Translations under genes and position numbers: made by a program
Origin: Chromera velia
Taxonomy: Eukaryota; Sar; Chromeraceae
DNA: 10,286 nucleotides
Reading direction: 5' to 3'
Assembly (NCBI GenBank): GCA_018398765.1
Contig: JAHBMJ010001321.1
Coordinates: 17,501 to 27,786, forward strand
Shown: one piece after another, positions 6,679-10,286 of the stretch
How positions within the stretch are numbered: the first letter of the stretch is position 1
Layout of the letters: each line of letters begins with the position of its first letter
Notes under the pieces: model-generated
Database searches by the model: none
The model's input: only the letters and a program-made list of their open reading frames with translations
What the model was told of the DNA's origin: nothing

Positions 6679-7932
6679 TGAAAGAGACGAGAGCATGCGA
6701 AATCCTTTTTTATGTTCCTAAACCAAACGGCAAACAAGGACGTCGACGGACCAAAAGAAGACCCTTACAGGTACTCAAACTAAATTATCAAGCAGATACA
6801 CACAGAGAGACCCTCAGCCTTCCAATCCCCACAGGAACACCCACGTCCTCGTCAGGCAAGACAGATAGACAGACCTTTGGGAGAGCTCCCCAAATGCTTT
6901 TTCAGCGCAGTTTCGATCCTGTGGTGGTAACATTGGGCATGCATCTTCACGCCCAACAACAGACACGCTGCCCTGCAAGACGATGAATCCATGCACTCAC
7001 ACACACTTACACAGAGAAATAGAAGGGGCTGGCTCGAGCTCGTGAGCCTTTTACTTGGTGTGACCGCAGAGATCGCACGGCTCCGAAGTCTCTGGATCTT
7101 TCCATCACACACAGATCCCTGGCAGTAGATAAACACTCAAATCCATGGAGGCAAGCTCTTCAGAAGGGGAGCTGGACAGTAAAATACAGTGGAAAGGGAG
7201 AGGACGAAAAAGGCTGAAAGAACAAAAGGGTGGGTTGGGAAGACGGGGGGGGGAACTCCTCTCCACTCTCTTCGTCTCGCTTCAGTTCAGCTACGCGTTA
7301 GTGCTTCTATGCCTCTGCCTCGGTTCTTTTTGCTCGAAGAGATTTTCCCCTCAGATGAGGGATCGTTTTCGTACTGTCAAGACCATCCCGTCGGCCTGCC
7401 TTGCAGAAGCTCTGCCTTAACCGCTCGGTCACTGTCTGTTGCAATTTCTGTCAACTTGGCTTGCCGAGCTGATTGAATGATCAAGTCATTGACTGACTGA
7501 CTGACTGACCGACTGACTGACTGACTGGATGTGTTCAACTGGAAACTCCAGGACGGATCTCTTGAGGAAGAAGCGCTGGAAGAAAAGCAAAGCGGTGCAC
7601 CCAGCAGCAGGCGTGATGTACCAGTCGACCACCAGAGCGGGGTCCCTTTGATGTGGCGCCTTTTTGCATTGGACTGCGAGCCAGACAACACACTTCGCAA
7701 ACTCGCGGCACTGCAAGAGGAGATAGTCCCGAGTCTGTTCGAAGGAAGGAAACTCCGGGGTTCCCTCCCCTCTTTCATAAAGAGTCACTGACAGTCTGTC
7801 CACAGTCTCTGAGTGCACCTTGCTCTGCAAAGCTTCGATGTCGGGCTGGGAAAAAATCCAGCACCTGAAGTGGTCGCTGTCCTCTGGGTAGGAGAGCTCA
7901 GCTGGCAAGGAGGTTGGGGAAGAGGCAGACAT
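3592..7932 (-). CDS. CCNH: Cyclin H (CDK-activating kinase / TFIIH cyclin subunit), 7-exon gene
   Basis: Cyclin H binds and activates CDK7, with MAT1, to form the CDK-activating kinase and the kinase module of TFIIH in the nucleus. I join minus-strand exons 7932-7526, 6972-6875, 6538-6435, 5558-5467, 4845-4738, 4544-4466 and 3852-3592. All introns are GT-AG, all junction phases match, and the product is 382 aa ending in TGA (human protein about 323 aa). Recognised by pattern: an N-terminal FSQPDIEALQ block resembling the cyclin H FSSEEQLARL segment; a first cyclin fold with TALLFFQRFFLKRSVLEF (about 112-129); the conserved cyclin Lys (about K145 in GVKMHA) and Glu (about E174 in YELEVLKALDF); a second fold with LKFLPAELAVALL; and an Ala/Lys-rich C-terminal helix followed by a Gly-rich, basic tail. 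There is about a 15-residue insertion between the first two helices. Identity rests on remembered family features, without a database search. Confidence 0.85.
4424..4450. repeat. (ACTG)n at the cyclin H intron 6 donor side
   Basis: Reads (GTCA)n on the cyclin H sense strand. It begins about 15 nt inside intron 6, after GTCGGTTTGTGAGAGA. Confidence 0.9.
4466..4544 (-). CDS. CCNH: Cyclin H exon 6
   Basis: Strong acceptor TCCTGTTTGCAG|A and donor ATTAGG|GTCGGT give 79 nt in the phase needed by exon 5 (2) and exon 7 (0). It encodes AVQNTVLAGAGEEEERALGE and then TVNSIR, the last helix of the second fold. Downstream acceptor AGs (exon starts 4518 or 4512) would pair with the alternative exon 5 donor at 4700. 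Confidence 0.65.
4738..4845 (-). CDS. CCNH: Cyclin H exon 5
   Basis: Acceptor TTTTCTTGAAG|C with 1-nt entry completes the codon left open by exon 4. It encodes IGLKFLPAELAVALLKMS and on to VERIKSVLDR, the second-fold helix that corresponds to LLYTPSQIALTAIL in human cyclin H. The preferred donor is GACAG|GTCTGC (phase 2). Reading on to alternative donors at 4704 or 4700 is possible. Confidence 0.75.
5467..5558 (-). CDS. CCNH: Cyclin H exon 4
   Basis: Acceptor GGTCATACAG|GAA and the strong donor GGAAA|GTGAGT define 92 nt, phase 0 in and phase 2 out. It encodes EPDLSKEERETIRRVV then DRVQSSFWYYTGMG, matching the cyclin H region [21 protein letters not shown] between the two folds. Exon 4 sits between a (TGCC)n block at its acceptor side and GTGA/GTCA repeats at its donor side. 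Confidence 0.75.
5577..5614. repeat. (GGCA)n microsatellite
   Basis: About nine units, reading (TGCC)n on the cyclin H sense strand. It ends about 18 nt before the exon 4 acceptor and may serve as its pyrimidine tract. Confidence 0.95.
5856..5887. repeat. (GA)n microsatellite
   Basis: About 16 GA units within cyclin H intron 3; (CT)n on the sense strand. Confidence 0.95.
6169..6196. repeat. (GACA)n microsatellite
   Basis: GACA units with one interruption, within cyclin H intron 3. Reads (TGTC)n on the sense strand. Confidence 0.9.
6327..6386 (-). other. Candidate 60-nt cassette ('poison') exon in cyclin H intron 3
   Basis: A very strong acceptor (sense strand CTCCTCTTTTCTCAG|ATGGG) is followed 60 nt later by a good donor (CTAAG|GTGACA). 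The length is exactly 20 codons and both neighbouring exons meet in phase 0. Inclusion would not shift the frame but would insert TGA at codon 18 (6335-6333). It could be a regulated non-productive exon, a decoy, or chance. Confidence 0.35.
6435..6538 (-). CDS. CCNH: Cyclin H exon 3
   Basis: Encodes MYELEVLKALDFQIFVV and LPLSSVTLLGDEMLE, the helix with the conserved cyclin glutamate and the start of the inter-fold linker. Donor GAG|GTGTGT ends in phase 0. The chosen acceptor is GGATGCAG|CC. A second phase-compatible AG (exon start 6553) would add GRVDA and fit the human spacing slightly better. Upstream on the sense strand lies a very long (CT)n-C30-(CT)n-(CA)n tract. Confidence 0.75.
6561..6674. 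repeat. (TG)n-(GA)n-G30-(GA)n compound tract
   Basis: TG to about 6594, GA to 6607, G from 6608 to 6637 (30 bases as assembled), then GA to 6674. On the cyclin H sense strand it is an 80-nt pure pyrimidine stretch followed by (CA)n, directly ahead of exon 3. Confidence 0.97.
6875..6972 (-). CDS. CCNH: Cyclin H exon 2
   Basis: Acceptor TCGTCTTGCAG|G and donor CCCAAAG|GTCTGT give 98 nt: 1 nt in, 32 codons, 1 nt out. It encodes AACLLLGVKMHAQCYHH and on to KKHLGSSPK. This matches the cyclin H helix that carries the conserved lysine (MLTCAFLACKVDEF in human). It follows exon 1 with the same residue spacing as the human protein. Confidence 0.8.
7489..7527. repeat. (TGAC)n at the cyclin H exon 1 donor
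   Basis: Reads (GTCA)n on the sense strand. The inferred intron 1 donor is the first GTCA of the array, so the microsatellite itself forms the splice site. Confidence 0.9.
7526..7932 (-). CDS. CCNH: Cyclin H exon 1
   Basis: Contains the start codon (CAT on the plus strand at 7930-7932, context GAGGATGTC on the sense strand) and 135 full codons plus 2 nt. It encodes the N-terminal cyclin H segment and helices 1-2 of the first cyclin fold, ending in SVLEFPVEHI. The donor is CATCCA|GTCAGT, exactly where a (GTCA)n microsatellite begins. The split codon CA+G restores frame with exon 2. Between REFAKC and TALLFF there are about 32 residues where human cyclin H has about 15; no convincing intron removes them. 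Confidence 0.85.
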
Positions 7933-8186
7933 CCTCTTGAGGTGAGGTGCCCTTTCTGTGAATGGTCACACTTCGGTGAGAACTGACGTAGACGGCTCGA
8001 ATTTTTGCGCTGCAACTCTCGGCTGGCTTTGCTAGTGCAGTAGAAAACATATCATCTCTGACAAGCTATTGAACTTGACCGGTCTTGTGCTTTTGAGTCC
8101 ATAGGCGTTAGTAGTTGCCAAGGTTTGGAAGTCGAACAGGCAGGAGCAGCCAAACTGGAAACTAACAGTTGGAGGAAAACTGTGTT
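7933..8186. other. Cyclin H upstream region
   Basis: Expected to hold the cyclin H 5' UTR and promoter. I see no TATA box or other certain element. Confidence 0.4.
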
Positions 8187-8252
8187 TGCATGCAGACATC
8201 ATGCATGCAGACTAACAACAGAAATCGCGATGCATGCTCCGCCATGCTCCGC
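8187..8252. promoter_or_regulatory. TGCATGCA cluster and tandem CATGCTCCGC in the divergent intergenic region
   Basis: TGCATGCA at 8187-8194 and 8202-8209, part of an exact 11-bp direct repeat TGCATGCAGAC, and ATGCATGC at 8230-8237. CATGCTCCGC occurs twice in tandem (8233-8252). The cluster lies between the divergent cyclin H and 8807 starts, next to tRNA-Asp. A regulatory role is inferred from clustering and from resemblance to ApiAP2 sites. Confidence 0.35.
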
Positions 8253-8281
8253 CCTCCGCGGGGCCATGCACCCGCGCGCGC

Positions 8282-8285
8282 AAAA
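8282..8285 (-). terminator. Possible Pol III T4 terminator of tRNA-Asp
   Basis: Four T residues on the minus strand, about 19 nt beyond the tRNA 3' end. This is the first run of at least four T after the gene. Confidence 0.45.
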
Positions 8286-8303
8286 GGTTCGAATTTATAA
8301 AGA

Positions 8304-8374
8304 CGGTCTGTCCAGGAATCGAACCCGGATCTCCTGAAAGACAATCAGGAATACTACCGTTATACTAACAGACC
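8304..8374 (-). tRNA. tRNA-Asp (anticodon GTC)
   Basis: Read on the minus strand the cloverleaf is complete. The acceptor stem is seven perfect pairs (GGTCTGT/ACAGACC) with a G discriminator from 8304. The D stem is GTAT/GTAT with wobbles around loop AACGGTA. Anticodon stem CCTGA/TCAGG encloses loop TTGTCTT, giving anticodon GTC, and the T stem CCGGG/CCTGG encloses TTCGAAT. The B box GGTTCGAATCC is exact. CCA is not encoded and there is no intron. A T4 run, the usual Pol III terminator, lies 19 nt downstream (8285-8282). It is nuclear-type and probably functional. Confidence 0.93.
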
Positions 8375-8806
8375 GGTTGTTTCACTCGTGACCAGTCACT
8401 GAATAGTTCAAGTGCAGGTCGAAGGTTCAAGCCACAACGAAAACCTTTGGCCTTTTAGAGGTCGTGATCCCGTCTCGGGAGATCTTTCATGGGAGACGGC
8501 CTTCCATCTGTCACCCACATTTGACGACTCCTCATGCACATGTCCGATTGACCAGAGAGTTCGAAAGGTACTTCTATCACGTGCCAACTCAAGACAAGCA
8601 GAGGTGAGGAGCCATCTGGTGGCGTGAAAAGATCCTGCAGTACTTCCGTGACGTGGTCGAGTGATTCCTTTTGCGCCCTGCTTTTTGGCCGTCTCCTTTG
8701 ACAAGTGTCGGGTTCCAGCGACTCCGCTGTCTGCTTGGCCGGGCAGAATAGTTTCGATCGCGAAATTGTGGGCATCAGTACAAAGAGTTTAGTGGGGATT
8801 TGAGAA
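8375..8806. other. Intergenic, upstream of the 8807 gene
   Basis: Several frames are open on both strands (for example 8775 to 8455 on the minus strand) without splice or family support. A 7-bp inverted repeat (CCGTCTC/GAGACGG, 8470-8476 and 8493-8499) is the only structure seen. Confidence 0.4.
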
Positions 8807-9007
8807 ATGGAGTTTCCAGCGTTTCGGAGTGACGAGTGGATGGCCGAGACCTTCGAGTCCCTCCACCCCCCTGAGGGCGTCCTGAAGGGAGTCGACCTGT
8901 CTCCTCGCTATATGATGGAGTTTGAGTCCATAGGATTCTATCAGGACAAGGCAGAGGCAGTGCGCAGGGCAATTAAGAGAAGCCTCTTCAGGCAGTGCCT
9001 CTACAGA
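8807..9007 (+). CDS. Unknown gene, exon 1
   Basis: Exactly 67 codons from MEFPAFRSDEWMAETFESLH to KRSLFRQCLYR, ending at the donor TACAGA|GTCAGT. The open frame runs only 16 codons further into the intron before TAG/TGA. Codon use resembles the cyclin H exons. The intron begins with GTCAGTCTGTCAGTCTG, the same donor-repeat style as in cyclin H. Confidence 0.6.
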
Positions 9008-10230
9008 GTCAGTCTGTCAGTCTGCGGGTGTCCAGTAATCAGACTAGAGATATGACGCGTTGCTGAAGGACACTGTTGAGAGCGTGAAACGAAAAGACCA
9101 CGGGTGTTTAGACAAGTGAGAGAGTGTAGTATGAGGATTCAAGGTGGATTTGCCAAATCTTTGATTTTAGGCTGAACGGGGGATTCATGGGGTGGAGGGA
9201 GCCGGCGGTGTTAAAGTATCTGAGGGGAAGATGATGCTCTGCATGATGAGGCGGTGCCTCTGTTTGTCCGTGTGCCCGTGTCAGGCCTCCAAAAATCTCA
9301 GTCTTTTTCTCTTTGGCTCTGCTTTTCGGCGCCCCCTCCCCTACATTCTTCTTTTTATCTTTTCCTCTCTGTCTGACCTGACTCTCTCGATGATTCCTCT
9401 TCCTTCGTCTGTCCATCTGCTTCCTTGCTTCCTCTTCCACGATGCACTTGAGGTAAGTCTGACAATGAATTGAGCTTCTCTAAAGAATCTCTGAACTCTC
9501 TTTTTACGGAATGTTCTTCCTCTCTCTCTTTCCTTCTCTCTCTCTTTCTGTTTCTCTGTCCGGCTCTCTCTCTCGGTCTCTCTCGCTTTCTCGCGCGCGC
9601 ACGCGCGCGCTCGCATTCTCTCACACACTCTCGCTCTTGCTGTCTGCCTACTTGTTTGAAAGGAAAATGGAAGAAACAAGAAAAAAAGAAGTCGTATGGT
9701 CTGTCTATCTCTCTGTCGTATAGAGTGTAGAGGAAGAAGAGAGAAACAGAAAAAAAAAAAGTTGCAGTCTGTGCCTGACTGTCTGTCTGTCCCCCCCCCC
9801 CCCCCNNTTACATGTGTGTGCGCGCTCGCTTTTGCCTTTCCCTTCCCCACTCTCCGGTCCTGAGCCCACTGCCTCTCCATCTCTCTGCCCCCTCCCCTGC
9901 AGGTCCAGAACGTTGAAGTCACACACCTGCAGACCTGCAAGGAGCCCCGGGTCCTCTCTGAAGTCGTCCCTGTGGAGAAACCCTGGGACTTTGTCAGCAA
10001 GAGGTTCAGAAGCAAGGTCAGCTGCATGGGTTGGAGAGGAGAGAGGTTGTTGGTGCTCTGGCGTTGGCATGACGCGTTGGGAACACTCAGTCGATCCTGG
10101 TGTGTGTCTCTGCTGAAGTTCCTCCTTCCTTGTCTTCTTTCACAGATAAGCGGAGAATGTTCGGTTTTTGGTATTGTACAGAGACACTCAATTTCACATT
10201 TTCTTGATACGAAACTGAATACACACACAC

Positions 10231-10286
<56 letters not shown>
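8807..10286 (+). CDS. Spliced plus-strand gene, unknown function, 3' end outside the window
   Basis: I do not recognise the protein. It starts at ATG 8807 (context GAGAAATGG; an in-frame TGA lies 6 nt upstream, so the start is well bounded). The first 67 codons are acidic/hydrophobic then basic (KAEAVRRAIKRSLFRQCLYR) and read as soluble helical protein with no signal peptide. A later clear exon (9903-10016) encodes a Lys/Arg/Glu-rich stretch with PWDFVSKRFRSK. Exons at 9048-9115 and from 10146 fit by phase but are tentative; 9116-9902 is unresolved. Introns are pyrimidine-rich on the sense strand. It is divergent from cyclin H, 874 bp away start to start. Confidence 0.55.
9048..9115 (+). CDS. 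Unknown gene, tentative exon 2
   Basis: Acceptor CAGACTAG|AGA and donor GACAA|GTGAGA bound 68 nt, phase 0 in and phase 2 out, encoding RYDALLKDTVESVKRKDHG plus a few residues. The peptide is helical and joins exon 1 smoothly. The weak point is the intron (9008-9047): at 40 nt it is much shorter than the others here. Confidence 0.35.
9285..9452 (+). other. Unresolved exon or pyrimidine-rich intron segment
   Basis: CGTGTCAG|GCC could be an acceptor, and GATGCACTTGAG|GTAAGT has the best donor consensus in the window. Read through, the segment encodes a very hydrophobic Leu/Phe/Ser-rich stretch in phase 0. The same bases also look like one long pyrimidine tract with no AG between 9302 and 9450. 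A 16-nt micro-exon (9285-9300) also fits by phase. I cannot choose. Confidence 0.2.
9511..9612. repeat. (CT)n-rich tract ending in (GC)n
   Basis: Interrupted CT repeats to about 9590, then CGCGCGCGCACGCGCGCGC (alternating purine-pyrimidine). It lies in the presumed intron of the 8807 gene. Confidence 0.9.
9791..9807. repeat. C15 run followed by NN
   Basis: Fifteen C residues, then two undetermined bases: an unresolved homopolymer, so its length is uncertain. It is preceded by (GTCT)n. Confidence 0.95.
9903..10016 (+). CDS. Unknown gene, internal exon
   Basis: Bounded by a classic acceptor (CCCCCTCCCCTGCAG|GTC) and donor AGCAAG|GTCAGC, giving exactly 38 codons, phase 0 at both ends. It encodes VQNVEVTHLQTCKEPRVLSE and on to VEKPWDFVSKRFRSK, with good codon structure. 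No domain recognised. Confidence 0.6.
10146..10220 (+). CDS. Unknown gene, tentative next exon (3' border not set)
   Basis: Acceptor CTTCCTTGTCTTCTTTCACAG|ATA is strong. The phase 0 reading ISGECSVFGIVQRHS stays open into the terminal (AC)n repeat. Possible donors are G|GTATTG or ATT|GTACAG inside it, so only about 8-9 residues may be real exon. Confidence 0.35.
10220..10286. repeat. (AC)n microsatellite at the window end
   Basis: AC repeat with a single G interruption and a terminal ATAC. It continues to the edge of the window. Confidence 0.95.

Noticed and set aside
6360-6986. 208-codon plus-strand frame
   Set aside because: It crosses the TG/G30/GA tract and is antisense to cyclin H exons 2 and 3.
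8412-8440. Second SINE or tRNA head (GGTTCAAGCC resembles a B box)
   Set aside because: No A box at the right distance and no T-stem pairing.
8455-8775. 106-codon minus-strand frame as a gene
   Set aside because: Opposite-strand frames are equally open, no splice sites or family resemblance support it, and it lies within 32 bp of the 8807 start.
9791-9807. C15-NN as a biological feature
   Set aside because: The undetermined bases show an unresolved homopolymer. The length cannot be trusted.
9341-10282. 313-codon minus-strand open frame
   Set aside because: It consists largely of translated (AC)n, (CT)n, C-run and NN sequence, and it overlaps convincing plus-strand exons.

Overview
The window looks like nuclear DNA of a unicellular eukaryote, most likely a protist or alga. 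The evidence is spliced genes with GT-AG introns of about 0.2-0.9 kb, no bacterial-style gene packing, a eukaryotic tRNA-Asp, a tRNA-derived SINE-like element, and very dense microsatellites (GA, CA, GACA, GGCA, TGAC, TTGA and homopolymer G/C). Repeated TGCATGCA palindromes and the texture of the introns would suit an alveolate such as a chromerid, but that lineage is only a guess.

Left part (1 to about 2500): AT-rich and repeat-rich. It holds TGCATGCA blocks, a (TTGA)20 microsatellite, a GC-rich island inside an A/G-rich stretch, a tRNA-derived SINE-like element with a possible 6-bp target duplication, a degenerate 15/31-bp minisatellite, three consecutive inverted repeats, and a short coding-like island (about 1944-2325) whose strand and frame cannot be settled.

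Middle (about 2500-7932): a microsatellite belt (2847-3330), then a minus-strand gene that I reconstruct as cyclin H, the regulatory subunit of the CDK-activating kinase/TFIIH. Seven exons (7932 down to 3592) join in frame into 382 codons with compatible phases at all six junctions. The protein has two cyclin folds and a conserved Lys/Glu pair. An additional 60-nt exon-like segment carrying an in-frame stop lies in intron 3.

Right part (7933-10286): an 874-bp divergent intergenic region with a TGCATGCA cluster and a minus-strand tRNA-Asp(GTC). It is followed by the 5' part of a plus-strand spliced gene of unknown function that starts at 8807 and runs out of the window. Exon 1 and the 9903-10016 exon are fairly clear; the exons between and after them are tentative.

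Two patterns tie the genes together. Many introns on both strands open with GTCA/GTGA/GTCT tetranucleotide repeats at the donor site. Intronic GA/CT and C-run repeats are pyrimidine-rich on the sense strand of each gene, so repeat polarity flips at the divergent intergenic region.
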